A stretch of DNA of 40,082 nt, taken from the NCBI GenBank assembly GCA_011046135.1, contig DSBG01000106.1, forward strand, positions 1 to 40,082. The letters run 5' to 3'. Each line of letters begins with the position of its first letter. Within the stretch, counting starts at the first letter, position 1. This document shows, piece by piece, positions 8,306 through 16,359 of the stretch. The notes beneath the pieces were generated by a model, which saw only the letters and a list, made by a program, of their open reading frames with translations, was not told where the DNA came from and did not search any database. The position numbers were made by a program, and so were the translations under genes. Source of the DNA: Deltaproteobacteria bacterium. Lineage in GTDB: Bacteria; Desulfobacterota; Desulfomonilia; UBA1062.

Positions 8306-9217
8306 CTAAACGATCTCGAGGGTTCCCGTTATCTCACTTACAGAATGCATCCTGAATCTTTCCATATACTCTTCTATTCCTTTAATGATCTCGAGAAAAC
8401 ACAGAGGATTTCTCAAGGATTCACTTCCGATCTCCACTGCCGTGGCTCCGGCGAGGAGAAACTGAATGACATCCCTATACGTGCTTGCACCACCGGATGC
8501 GATGATGGGGACATGTACACTTTGTGATACGTCCCTCACTAACTTGAGAACAACAGGTTTAATAGCAGGACCGGACAGGCCTCCTGTTACATTTCCCAAA
8601 AGAGGCCTGCGGAGATTCTCATCAATGACCATTGCAGGAAAGGTATTGCAGCACGTCAGTACGTCTGCGCCAGCTGAAACCGCAGCCCGGGCGATCACCA
8701 CGATATCGGTTACCAAGGGAGGCAATTTGACGATCAGGGGCTTTTTCGTAACCTCACGCACTTTTTTTACAAGAGTGTGAAGACTTTCAGGGTCCTTGCC
8801 AAACTCGATGCCCCCTCTCTTGATGTTGGGGCAGGAAACATTCATCTCGAGTGCCGCGATTCCCTCGATGCTGAGCATCTCTGCAGCAATGACATAATCA
8901 TCTTCAGTCTCTCCGAAGAAGTTTACCACGACAGGGGTTGAGAACTGGTTCAGATAGGGAAGCTTCTCTTTGAGGAACACCGGGATGCCCACATTTTCGA
9001 GTCCAATGGAATTGATCATTCCACACGGTGTCTCCGCGATACGCGGTGTTGGGTTTCCCCGTTTAGGTCGTATTGAAAGACCCTTGGTAACAAACCCTCC
9101 CAGCACTGAAAGATCAAGGAACTCCGAAAGTTCTTCACCATATGCAGCGGTTCCTGATGCAGTGATAATGGGATTTTTCAATTCAAGATCTTCCCTGATG
9201 CGAACCGCAGTTTTCAT
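8306..9217 (-). CDS. pyrD: Dihydroorotate dehydrogenase B, catalytic subunit
   Basis: 303 residues from ATG 9217 (RBS GGGGGAG), usual length for class 1B PyrD. It oxidises dihydroorotate to orotate in pyrimidine synthesis, in the cytosol, with FMN. Seen in sequence: ELKNPIITASGT at the N-terminus, GGFVTKGLS, ETPCGMINSIGLENVG, and NVSCPNIKRGG, which contains the catalytic Cys that marks class 1 enzymes. IIASGGAS and AVEIGSESL near the C-terminus are the FMN phosphate-binding region. The start overlaps the pyrK stop (ATGA, 9214-9217), so the two subunits are coupled. With PyrK it can pass electrons to NAD, in keeping with an anaerobe. Terminator follows at 8274-8296. Confidence 0.95.
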   Translation of the reverse strand: MKTAVRIREDLELKNPIITASGTAAYGEELSEFLDLSVLGGFVTKGLSIRPKRGNPTPRIAETPCGMINSIGLENVGIPVFLKEKLPYLNQFSTPVVVNFFGETEDDYVIAAEMLSIEGIAALEMNVSCPNIKRGGIEFGKDPESLHTLVKKVREVTKKPLIVKLPPLVTDIVVIARAAVSAGADVLTCCNTFPAMVIDENLRRPLLGNVTGGLSGPAIKPVVLKLVRDVSQSVHVPIIASGGASTYRDVIQFLLAGATAVEIGSESLRNPLCFLEIIKGIEEYMERFRMHSVSEITGTLEIV

Positions 9218-9975
9218 CTGCTCCCCCAGAGAATATCTTGGGCATCGAAAACCGGTCCTTCCCTGCAGACCCTCAGATTCCCCTGTTGTGTTTCCACAAC
9301 ACATCCACTGCATACCCCGAATCCGCACGCCATCCGCTCCTCCAGAGACACTTCACATGGTATCTCTGCGTGTGCAGCGATATTCCAGGTCTGACGCAGC
9401 ATTTCTCTCGGACCACATGCATAGATGCGTGTTGAAGTGGGAAGACTTTTGATGACACGGGAGAGAATCTCCGTGGCGAGCGCCTTGGTCCCGAGCGAAC
9501 CATCTTCAGTGCAAAACAGAGTCTGTATGCCTTCGAGGTTCTGCAGCCTGTTGTGCAGGGGGATCTCGGCCTCTGTTTTGGCGCCGAAAATGAACATCCC
9601 CCTTCCAAGGTGCTCTGCCATTGAGAGAACCGGGGGCAATCCAGCCCCTCCTGCTATGTAGAGGAGATGCTCTCCGGGTGCAGGGTCAGAAAACCCATTT
9701 CCCAGGGGTCCGATGAACGAAACCAGTTCGCCGGTTCGTTTTTCTGCAAGGAGCGCTGTTCCCTCACCCCGCACCGTGAAGAAAATCTCGATCATACGAT
9801 CGCGGCAGCTGAGAATGGCAAGCGGCCTCCTGAGAAACGGCTCATGTGATCTTTGAACCTGCACCATCAGGAACTGGCCGGGTTTTGTTTCCGTAAGATC
9901 CCCTTCGAGTGTCATGAGGTACGTCTTCTCAGCAACCTTGTCGTTCTTGATGATGCGGGTCGTGATATCCTTCAT
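9214..9975 (-). CDS. pyrK: Dihydroorotate dehydrogenase electron transfer subunit PyrK
   Basis: 253 residues. It carries FAD and a [2Fe-2S] cluster and connects PyrD to NAD. Order: FAD-binding barrel (PGQFLMVQV, RRPLAILS), NAD/ferredoxin-reductase domain (HLLYIAGGAGLPPVLSMAE, YACGPREML), then a C-terminal cluster motif CGFGVCSGC with a fourth Cys in LRVC. All four ligands are present. Start ATG 9975 has GAGGAA about 10 nt upstream and overlaps the rimI stop by four bases; its own stop overlaps pyrD. Part of the rapZ operon. It could also serve a different reductase, but the direct coupling to pyrD makes PyrK the natural reading. Confidence 0.94.
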   Translation of the reverse strand: MKDITTRIIKNDKVAEKTYLMTLEGDLTETKPGQFLMVQVQRSHEPFLRRPLAILSCRDRMIEIFFTVRGEGTALLAEKRTGELVSFIGPLGNGFSDPAPGEHLLYIAGGAGLPPVLSMAEHLGRGMFIFGAKTEAEIPLHNRLQNLEGIQTLFCTEDGSLGTKALATEILSRVIKSLPTSTRIYACGPREMLRQTWNIAAHAEIPCEVSLEERMACGFGVCSGCVVETQQGNLRVCREGPVFDAQDILWGSR

Positions 9976-10430
9976 CCAGCGGATTCCTCAATTTTTTTTA
10001 CCATGACATCAGCGTCCTCCCGTGTGTCCGTGTAATACTCGTTCCATGTGCTCACGTGAAGGAACCCCAGAGAGGTATAGAGAAGCCGCGCGGGAATGTT
10101 GGATGGCCTCACTTCAAGAACGACATAGATTCTTTCTCTGGTTTTTGCACAGACGATCATTTCGCTGATCAGACGCTTTGCAACTCCCCTCCTCCTGAAT
10201 TCAGGATGTACGGCCAGATTGAGCACATGGAGCATGTGTTTCATGTCCAGCGATAAACAGTACCCGATGGTTAATCCATCGATTCTTGCAACGTAACAGA
10301 TGCAGCGAGGATCCTCAAGTGTCATGATGAACGTTTCCCGCTCCCAGGGAGACGGGAAGGAACAGTTTTCTATCTCCATGATCGGGGCAAGATCTCCATG
10401 GTACAAATCAGTTATAACTACAGCATCCAT
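9972..10430 (-). CDS. rimI: GNAT acetyltransferase, RimI-like
   Basis: 152 residues from ATG 10430; the open frame continues upstream but there it is only the shadow of EIIC. The N-terminus MDAVVITDLYHGDLAPIMEIENCSFPSPW matches RimI, which acetylates the N-terminal alanine of ribosomal protein S18. GNAT motif A is clear (VLNLAVHPEFRRRGVAKRLI: an acetyl-CoA loop of the R/Q-x-x-G-x-A type), and LLYTSLGFLHVSTWNEYY is the usual end of the fold. The start lies 12 bases inside EIIC and the stop overlaps pyrK, so it is translationally embedded in the PTS-pyr operon. The substrate is inferred from family; related GNAT enzymes differ in target. Confidence 0.85.
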   Translation of the reverse strand: MDAVVITDLYHGDLAPIMEIENCSFPSPWERETFIMTLEDPRCICYVARIDGLTIGYCLSLDMKHMLHVLNLAVHPEFRRRGVAKRLISEMIVCAKTRERIYVVLEVRPSNIPARLLYTSLGFLHVSTWNEYYTDTREDADVMVKKIEESAG

Positions 10431-11092
10431 GTCACTATGACAACGAGGGCCATGCCCAGAACAAACAACCCTGTCTGTCTCGGACGCGGAATCTCCTGGA
10501 CGAGAAGCCCTGCAATTCCAATCACGATACTGGCAAACGGCATGATCGCACACGCAGTAATGACAGGGGTTGGGAGAATATCTTTGAGGATATGCACCAT
10601 GGTGACACCAAAGCCGACAGAACATGACAATCCAATGAGCGCATATCCATACGACCGAAGGAGCGCCTTGGCCATGGCCCTCGGGACGGCAGAGTACATG
10701 TTCTTTTTATCCGTGGGCAGAAGCGTTTCGTTCGCTGTCCTGAGCCGCATGTCAAGCGTCCTTCCCAGCAGAGAGATCGGCAGGCACAGGACCAGGGCAA
10801 GGCCTGCCGCAGCGGCGTCATTCAGGAATGCGGCTGCATACACCGCCACGGGCGCTGCTGTTGCCGCAGTAAAGGAATCGTCATTGGGAAGATATGCACC
10901 CACAGGAGGAGCGTTGAGCCACAGGAGTTCGAGGCTTGCACCCACGAGGAGACCGATCCCAATATTACCCAGGATAAGTCCGAGAACAGAGGCGATGACA
11001 ATTGGACGACTGAGAAACAACTGAAACATAAAGACACGATCGAGCCACAGCATCGAACCGACGAGAACGCTGCAGATTATCCCTGCTATCAT
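10418..11092 (-). CDS. PTS mannose/sorbose-family permease EIIC
   Basis: 224 residues, six or more hydrophobic segments throughout, an inner-membrane protein. The segment GLILGNIGIGLLVGASLELLWLNAPPVGAYLPNDDSF is the mannose-family EIIC signature (sugar-channel subunit). The start overlaps the EIIB stop (ATGA, 11089-11092). In the characterised family, EIIC works with an EIID subunit. No EIID follows here: rimI starts inside the 3' end of this gene. Either EIID is elsewhere or this PTS is not a full transporter. Sugar cannot be predicted. Confidence 0.88.
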   Translation of the reverse strand: MIAGIICSVLVGSMLWLDRVFMFQLFLSRPIVIASVLGLILGNIGIGLLVGASLELLWLNAPPVGAYLPNDDSFTAATAAPVAVYAAAFLNDAAAAGLALVLCLPISLLGRTLDMRLRTANETLLPTDKKNMYSAVPRAMAKALLRSYGYALIGLSCSVGFGVTMVHILKDILPTPVITACAIMPFASIVIGIAGLLVQEIPRPRQTGLFVLGMALVVIVTWML

Positions 11093-11577
11093 ACGCCGCT
11101 CACCGGAATGAGAGACCTCATGTCAACCGGGTGTTCTCTTGGAACTGATTGGAGGAACACCTCAACTCCTTTTGAGATGAGTGCTTTCAGTTTCTCTTCG
11201 TCCTTTTCATGGATCCAGACGGAATATGAGATCTGCCGGGAGCCTTCTGTCGCCCTGTTATTCCCCAGATTCAAGGAAGAAAAGTGAACCCCTGAAGAGT
11301 AAAGCGTGTAGGCGTCCTCGATGTTCGACACGATAACGAGAGTTCTTTTTCCATCAAGGTCGCGATCCTCCATGAGCTGCAGCACATCGGCAACGGGAAT
11401 AATCCTGAGGAGAATCCTGTCGGGGATTGCCATGGACATAATGGTAGTCTGGAACTGGTCTCTCGCCAGAGTATCATTAGCCACGATCACTGACTGCGCC
11501 CTGAGGAAGGGTATCCATGACTCCAGAATCTGCCCATGAATGAATCTGTCATCAATGCGCACAAGAACGATATTCAT
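11089..11577 (-). CDS. PTS mannose/sorbose-family EIIB
   Basis: 162 residues, cytosolic, usual EIIB length. The N-terminus MNIVLVRIDDRFIHGQI holds the phosphorylated His (H14) of the family, which accepts phosphate from EIIA and gives it to the sugar. LVIVSNIEDAYTLY and SLNLGNN are further family landmarks. The start overlaps the EIIA stop and the stop overlaps the EIIC start, so A, B and C are strictly coupled. Whether it phosphorylates a sugar or only signals is open because EIID is missing. Confidence 0.9.
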   Translation of the reverse strand: MNIVLVRIDDRFIHGQILESWIPFLRAQSVIVANDTLARDQFQTTIMSMAIPDRILLRIIPVADVLQLMEDRDLDGKRTLVIVSNIEDAYTLYSSGVHFSSLNLGNNRATEGSRQISYSVWIHEKDEEKLKALISKGVEVFLQSVPREHPVDMRSLIPVSGV

Positions 11578-11987
11578 TTCTGGGAAAGATTTGTTGCGAG
11601 AATCTCAGAGGCTATGTGGATGTTATTCGAACCGCTTTCTTTAAGTGTTTGGGCCAATTCCTGCAAGGATTTACCCTGCCTCTTTGTCAACGCCGTTATG
11701 ACCATGGGAAGATTCACCCCTGTAATGACTTCGACTTTTCCTTCTTCAAGAAATGAAAGAGATATGTTTGAGGGAGTCCCCCCGAACATGTCGGTGAGGA
11801 TGATAACACCGAGACCGTGGTTCACCTCTTTGATAGAGGTCTTGAGCATCTTTCTCAGGTTTTCGACATCACTTCCCTGGCAGAAAGAGCATGCCCGAAA
11901 CCCGTCGATCTGTCCTACGATCATTTCTGCGGTCTCAGCCAGTGCCTGTGCGAGTCTGCCATGTGCAACCACCACAATACCCACCAT
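11574..11987 (-). CDS. PTS mannose-family EIIA
   Basis: 137 residues, a single EIIA-man domain. MVGIVVVAHGRLAQAL carries the phospho-accepting His (H9), and ILTDMFGGTPSNISL is the conserved loop beside it. It would take phosphate from HPr and hand it to EIIB. It begins 15 nt after the rapZ stop and overlaps EIIB. In many deltaproteobacteria EIIA-man genes sit beside rapZ and hprK and are thought to be regulatory as well as transport components; here only rapZ is present in the window. Confidence 0.9.
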   Translation of the reverse strand: MVGIVVVAHGRLAQALAETAEMIVGQIDGFRACSFCQGSDVENLRKMLKTSIKEVNHGLGVIILTDMFGGTPSNISLSFLEEGKVEVITGVNLPMVITALTKRQGKSLQELAQTLKESGSNNIHIASEILATNLSQK

Positions 11988-12002
11988 AGCCCAGAACCCT
12001 CC

Positions 12003-12875
12003 TCAGGAGATATCCCTGTGAGTCAATTTACACGTGTACCCTGCATCCTGAATACTGTTTCTCAGTGCTTCGGCAACGGCTACGGATCTGTGTCTTCCAC
12101 CGGTACAACCGATGGCGATGTTCAGATACGACCTTCCCTCTTTCTTGCATTGGGGGATGAGAAACATGATCATGTCAGTAAATTTTTGCATGAACGTTAC
12201 ATATGTATTGAACGTGCTGAGAAATTTTTTCACCTCGTCGTGAGACCCATTCTTGTCTTTGAGTTCTTCGACGAAATATGGATTCGGCAGATATCGGACA
12301 TCCATCACAATGTCAGAATCCATGGGTATCCCCTTTTTAAACCCGAACGAAGAGATTTCGATGTACATGTCCCGAAACTTGTCCTCTGCAGAGATAAGAT
12401 CCTTTATTCTGCTGACCAGTTCATGCACGTTGAGTTTTGATGAATTAACAACGAAGTCAGCAATTTCTCGCAGGGGCGCCATTATTTCAATTTCTTTCTC
12501 GATTGCATCGAGAAGATTGGGATACCGATCGCTCAGGGGATGTCTCCTCCGGGTTTCCTTGTATCGATTGAGCAGGTGTTCAATCGTTGCTTCCAGGAAG
12601 ATAAGACGAACATTGCTGTTCTGGCTTTTCAGAAGTTGAATGATCCAGGGGCCCTTTTCAGCAAACGTGGGTGACCCGGCCCTGATGTCCATACAAATAC
12701 AGATCTTATGGATATCAAAAGACGCGGAGTCATAGATTTCGATGAACTTGACAAGGAGGTCGATGGGCATGTTGTCCATGCAGAAAAACCCCTCGTCCTC
12801 AATGGCCTTCAGTGCTGTCGACTTACCTGAACCTGATAATCCGGTGATTATGATAAAAAATGGACGGGTCGTCAT
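12003..12875 (-). CDS. rapZ: RapZ/YvcJ nucleotide-binding RNase adapter
   Basis: 290 residues, standard length. Walker A GLSGSGKST is at 12-20, a Walker B-like segment lies near ICICMDIRAG, and the RapZ-specific C-terminal half ends in IGCTGGRHRSVAVAEALR, a phosphate/amino-sugar binding site in the E. coli protein. E. coli RapZ controls glucosamine-6-phosphate synthase through small RNAs and RNase E; in other bacteria the family links to PTS and cell-envelope regulation. It is first gene of the operon and precedes EIIA by 15 nt. ATG 12875 has GAGAG nearby, and a good sigma-70 promoter lies at 12960-12988. Confidence 0.93.
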   Translation of the reverse strand: MTTRPFFIIITGLSGSGKSTALKAIEDEGFFCMDNMPIDLLVKFIEIYDSASFDIHKICICMDIRAGSPTFAEKGPWIIQLLKSQNSNVRLIFLEATIEHLLNRYKETRRRHPLSDRYPNLLDAIEKEIEIMAPLREIADFVVNSSKLNVHELVSRIKDLISAEDKFRDMYIEISSFGFKKGIPMDSDIVMDVRYLPNPYFVEELKDKNGSHDEVKKFLSTFNTYVTFMQKFTDMIMFLIPQCKKEGRSYLNIAIGCTGGRHRSVAVAEALRNSIQDAGYTCKLTHRDIS

Positions 12876-12959
12876 CAGATGCTCTCTTCACGGCTACAAC
12901 AACTGAAAACCCAATCTCAGCACGTATATGATTGTCTCTTCTCTCCGCATGGTCACCAG

Positions 12960-12988
12960 AGGATAGCTATCATTTTCTGCGCTGTCAA
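12960..12988 (-). promoter_or_regulatory. Sigma-70 promoter of the rapZ-PTS-pyr operon
   Basis: On the minus strand, a perfect -35 TTGACA (12983-12988), exactly 17 bases of spacer, and a -10 TATCCT (12960-12965). Transcription should start near 12953, leaving a leader of about 77 nt before rapZ. Confidence 0.7.
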
Positions 12989-13214
12989 TGTGGAGATCTG
13001 AGCATGGGTGTGATCTTGACGGGCTCTTGTTCAGGATGAGTCGATTCCCTTGCCATACGATGTTCACGGCAGCTCTTTTGCGGATGGTTCAGCCCTCGTC
13101 AATTCAGAAGCGAGACAAGCGAGCATCAAGAGATAAATTCATAAAGATAATCACCTCAAATTCCGATGGTTATCGCTGAGATCTAAAAACACGTGCATAA
13201 AAGTAAGCGAGCAC
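12989..13214. other. Intergenic region before the chemotaxis operon
   Basis: The remainder of the 339-base gap between rapZ and the first STAS gene. I see no gene and no strong plus-strand promoter. An FliA-like pair (TCAAATTC, 11 bases, GCTGAGAT, about 13157-13183) matches the sigma-28 consensus in only about 10 of 16 positions, so it is a weak candidate. An A/T-rich stretch at 13131-13155 could hold a -10 element. Confidence 0.3.
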
Positions 13215-13535
13215 ATGGGGAATGAAATGGCTGTTCTCGTATACAACAGAGATGACACTCTCATTGTTAAGGTTACCGGACCGGTAGACACCAATGAGGC
13301 AGAACTGCTCAGAAACGAACTGTACAAAATCATCAAACAAAAGCCTCACAAGGTTGTCATGGACCTCTCTCTGGTTCCCACCATGGGATCATCTGGCATT
13401 GGCAAAATACTGATCTTTTTCAAAGGATTAAACAGCATGGGTTCCCACTTTGAGATCAAGGGGATCCACAAGAATCTCTACGGCGTTTTCAAAGCGGTCA
13501 AACTCGACAAACTCTTTTCCATATCACTGAGGTAA
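13215..13535 (+). CDS. STAS-domain protein (anti-sigma antagonist type) 1
   Basis: 106 residues, one STAS domain. VVMDLSLVPTMGSSGIGKIL is the phosphorylation loop; Ser59/Ser60 match the kinase-target serine of SpoIIAA-like proteins, but the usual Asp before it is Gly. ATG 13227 (four residues shorter) has a better RBS-like GGGGA upstream and may be the true start. It is the first gene of the long chemotaxis operon and would be a natural target of the RsbW-like ATPase and SpoIIE phosphatase at the operon's far end. The stop overlaps the next start by one base. Confidence 0.88.
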   Translation: MGNEMAVLVYNRDDTLIVKVTGPVDTNEAELLRNELYKIIKQKPHKVVMDLSLVPTMGSSGIGKILIFFKGLNSMGSHFEIKGIHKNLYGVFKAVKLDKLFSISLR

Positions 13536-13837
13536 TGTTCATGAAGATCAGCAAAGATGGCTCGGGTGCGATTGTCTGTTCAGGAAACATGGTCATTTCA
13601 GAGATTGAATCTATTCAGTCACAGATGGAAACAATACTCGATGAATGTTCCCACAAGGTGATCATGGATCTGAGCAAGGTGGAAGAGATCGATACATCAG
13701 GCCTCCAGCTTCTCTACTCAATCAAGCAGACCCTGGAACCAGAGGGGGTCTTTCACGTATGTGCCATCTCGGAAGCAGTTAAGGAGACACTGATCATATC
13801 CGGGTACGAACGGTTTTTACAGGAGGTCGTTTCGTGA
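13535..13837 (+). CDS. STAS-domain protein 2
   Basis: 100 residues, one STAS domain with VIMDLSKVEEIDTSGLQLL as the phosphoacceptor loop. The target position carries Thr54 followed by Ser55, so phosphorylation is possible. ATG 13535 overlaps the previous TAA; an internal ATG at 13541 is also possible. The stop overlaps the GTG start of the cheY-like gene. Proteins of this kind are common at the front of chemosensory operons in deltaproteobacteria. Partner is inferred from operon content, not shown by sequence. Confidence 0.88.
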   Translation: MFMKISKDGSGAIVCSGNMVISEIESIQSQMETILDECSHKVIMDLSKVEEIDTSGLQLLYSIKQTLEPEGVFHVCAISEAVKETLIISGYERFLQEVVS

Positions 13838-14211
13838 AGAAAAAAGTCCTGGTTGTAGATGATTCCCCTACCCTGCGCGCCTCGGTACACTATACTCTGA
13901 ATGAAGCCGGATTCGAAACCATAGATGCCATCAATGGGTACGACGGTCTTGAAAAACTCAGCATTGCAATGAACCAGGGAAATCGTATCGGCCTGATCAT
14001 CAGCGACATCAACATGCCTGTCATGGATGGTATCACGTTCATCAAGGAAGTGAAGAAAACCCCGTTCAAATACACCCCGATCCTTGTGCTCACCACGGAA
14101 TCTCAGGACGACATGAAAATGAAGGGAAAGCATGCAGGGGCATCAGGATGGCTGGTAAAGCCGTTTAAACCAGAACAGCTCGTGTATGTCACGAAGAAAT
14201 TCTTGAGGTAA
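13834..14211 (+). CDS. cheY: CheY-type response regulator
   Basis: 125 residues, a receiver domain alone. It starts at GTG 13834, which overlaps the STAS stop by four bases. The acidic pocket is D9-D10, the phosphorylated residue is D58 (IISDINMPVMDG), and VLTTES plus the conserved Lys in LVKPFKP complete the active site. It would be phosphorylated by the adjacent CheA and diffuse to an output, either flagellar motor or type IV pilus; no flagellar gene is present in the window. cheA starts three bases downstream. Confidence 0.93.
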   Translation: MKKKVLVVDDSPTLRASVHYTLNEAGFETIDAINGYDGLEKLSIAMNQGNRIGLIISDINMPVMDGITFIKEVKKTPFKYTPILVLTTESQDDMKMKGKHAGASGWLVKPFKPEQLVYVTKKFLR

Positions 14212-14213
14212 CC

Positions 14214-16307
14214 ATGGCAATTGATGAACTGATACAGGTATTTGTTGAAGAAAGTGAGGAGGAGATTCGGGAATTGGAGGCTGGCCTCATTCGGCTTGAG
14301 GAAGACACCGAGGATGAAGCAACCATCAACAGGGTATTCCGTGCAGCGCATACCATCAAAGGATCAGCAGGACTTGTGGGTTTCGAGTCCGTCAGCATTT
14401 TCACCCATATCATCGAAAACATCCTCGACAGGATACGTGATCACGAGCTTCCCATCACTAAAAACCTCATCTCAACCCTTCTCTCGGCTGTGGACCTCTT
14501 GAAAAGGCTCATCAGCACATCAGTCGAAGGCCGGGAATCAGATGTAGCCGAGATTGAAGCAATGATCACGAGCATGAAGAGGTATGTAACCCCGCACAAA
14601 GAACGAGACCCCATGCCTGAGGGAATGCAAAGAGGGTACGGAGATGGAAGGGTGCGCACTTATTCCGTCAGCATGAAGTTCAGACCTGATATCCTTTCCA
14701 CGGGACAGGACCCCCTGATGCTGATCCGTGAACTTGCTGATCTTGGAGATATCATAGAGCGAAAGGCCTTTCCCAATGCAGTTCCAGATCTCTACACCAT
14801 CTCACCAACTCGCTGTTATACCTCCTGGGACCTCATCATCAAGACGGCTTCTCCCTTGTCTGAACTGAGAAGAGTATTCATCTTTGTCCAGAATGACAAT
14901 GAAATCTCTCTTGAGGACATCTCGTCCCAATACAAGGATGGCATCGACCTGTCTCTTGCTGACAAACCCATCGGGGAAATCCTCGTGGAAAAGGGAATCG
15001 TAAAGGCCCGTGATGTGGAAGAGGCCCTGCGAGACCACAAAACAACGGGGCAAGCCTTGGTTGAACGCGGCAAGGCAAAAAAAGAACTAGTGGAAAAAAT
15101 GGTCCTTGCCCAGTCAGAAAGCAGGAAAGCTGCAAAATCTGCAACAATACGCGTTGATACTGACAAGCTAGACACACTGGTAAACCTCGTAGGAGAGATG
15201 GTCATTTCCGTGGCACGGCTTTCTCAGTTGGCAAGTGAGGTCAGCGAAGAATCATGCGGACGAGGGATCCAGAATGCAACGTCATCGCTGGAAAGAATAT
15301 CGAGGGATCTTCAAGAACAGGTCATGCGGGTACGCATGGTTCCTGTGGAGGGAACATTCAACCGTTTCCGCAGAATCGTACGGGATATGTCCTTCGAACT
15401 CGGGAAGAAGATCGAGATAAAGATGAGCGGCACAGAGACCGAGCTCGACAAAAACGTGATCGAGCAGATCAGCGACCCTCTCAAACACATGATCAGGAAC
15501 GCCATTGATCATGGCATAGAACGCCCCGAAGAAAGACGTATGGCAGGAAAACCGGAGGTTGGGGTCATCTGGCTCAAAGCATACCAGCGCGAAGGAAACA
15601 TCTTGATCGAGATCTCTGATGATGGAAAAGGAATAGACAAGAACAAGATACTCGAGAAAGCCCTCGAGAAAGGGCTTGCAGAGCCGGATAGGAACTATTC
15701 TGACAAGGAACTCTTCGATTTGCTCTTCATTCCCGGCCTCTCTACTGCTGAGAAGGTGAGTGAACTCTCCGGCAGAGGGGTGGGCATGGATGTCGTGAGG
15801 AAGAACATCGAAGATTTGAGGGGGTCGGTTGAGATTTCATCTGAGGTGGGTATCGGCTCGACCTTCACGGTACAACTGCCGCTTACGCTTGCGATTATCG
15901 ATGGGATGATGGTTCGCGTTGGTTCCGAGATACTCACGATCCCGCTCTCCGTCATCGACAAATCAGTACGTCCCACGAAGGCGGAAGTGAAGACTGTTGA
16001 AGGAAAGGGAGAACTCATCGATATCAGAGGTGACTATATTCCCCTGGCAAGATTGAATAATCTCTTTCACATGCCTTCGGAAAAGCACGATCCCACCGAT
16101 GCCCTCGTCATTGTTCTCCAGGGCATGGAAACCAGGTTCGGTATTCTGGTGGATGATGTGCTCGGCCAGACACAGGCGGTTATCAAGAGCCTGGACAAAA
16201 ATTTCAGAAAGATCGAGGGAACCTCCGGGGCCACGATCCTCGGAAACGGAAAGGTTTCTCTCATCGTCGATGTTCACGGGCTGGAATCCATGGCCTTTGG
16301 AGGATAA
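14214..16307 (+). CDS. cheA: Chemotaxis histidine kinase CheA
   Basis: 697 residues. The N-terminal Hpt domain has the phosphorylated His46 in FRAAHTIKGSAGLVG. A middle region (about 145-225) may be a divergent P2 receiver-binding domain. Then comes a segment IGEILVEKGIVKARDVEEAL (about 250-300) that resembles a MshEN repeat. Dimerisation and ATPase domains follow (LVNLVGEMVIS, MIRNAIDHGIE, DDGKGID, GRGVGMDVV), then a CheW-like domain to the end (RVGSEILTIPLSVI, GILVDDVLGQ). All kinase boxes are intact. Three bases after cheY. Known role: autophosphorylates under control of MCP and CheW and phosphorylates CheY and CheB. Confidence 0.95.
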   Translation: MAIDELIQVFVEESEEEIRELEAGLIRLEEDTEDEATINRVFRAAHTIKGSAGLVGFESVSIFTHIIENILDRIRDHELPITKNLISTLLSAVDLLKRLISTSVEGRESDVAEIEAMITSMKRYVTPHKERDPMPEGMQRGYGDGRVRTYSVSMKFRPDILSTGQDPLMLIRELADLGDIIERKAFPNAVPDLYTISPTRCYTSWDLIIKTASPLSELRRVFIFVQNDNEISLEDISSQYKDGIDLSLADKPIGEILVEKGIVKARDVEEALRDHKTTGQALVERGKAKKELVEKMVLAQSESRKAAKSATIRVDTDKLDTLVNLVGEMVISVARLSQLASEVSEESCGRGIQNATSSLERISRDLQEQVMRVRMVPVEGTFNRFRRIVRDMSFELGKKIEIKMSGTETELDKNVIEQISDPLKHMIRNAIDHGIERPEERRMAGKPEVGVIWLKAYQREGNILIEISDDGKGIDKNKILEKALEKGLAEPDRNYSDKELFDLLFIPGLSTAEKVSELSGRGVGMDVVRKNIEDLRGSVEISSEVGIGSTFTVQLPLTLAIIDGMMVRVGSEILTIPLSVIDKSVRPTKAEVKTVEGKGELIDIRGDYIPLARLNNLFHMPSEKHDPTDALVIVLQGMETRFGILVDDVLGQTQAVIKSLDKNFRKIEGTSGATILGNGKVSLIVDVHGLESMAFGG

Positions 16308-16359
16308 GAAGCGTCCAGTTCAAAGGACTCTTCAGAACGTGAGAAAAGAGGAGCATGCC

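Noticed and set aside
16099-16359. 87-codon N-terminal extension of the MCP
   Set aside because: It overlaps cheA in another frame and carries no membrane helix; ATG 16360 has a strong RBS and gives a normal MCP start.
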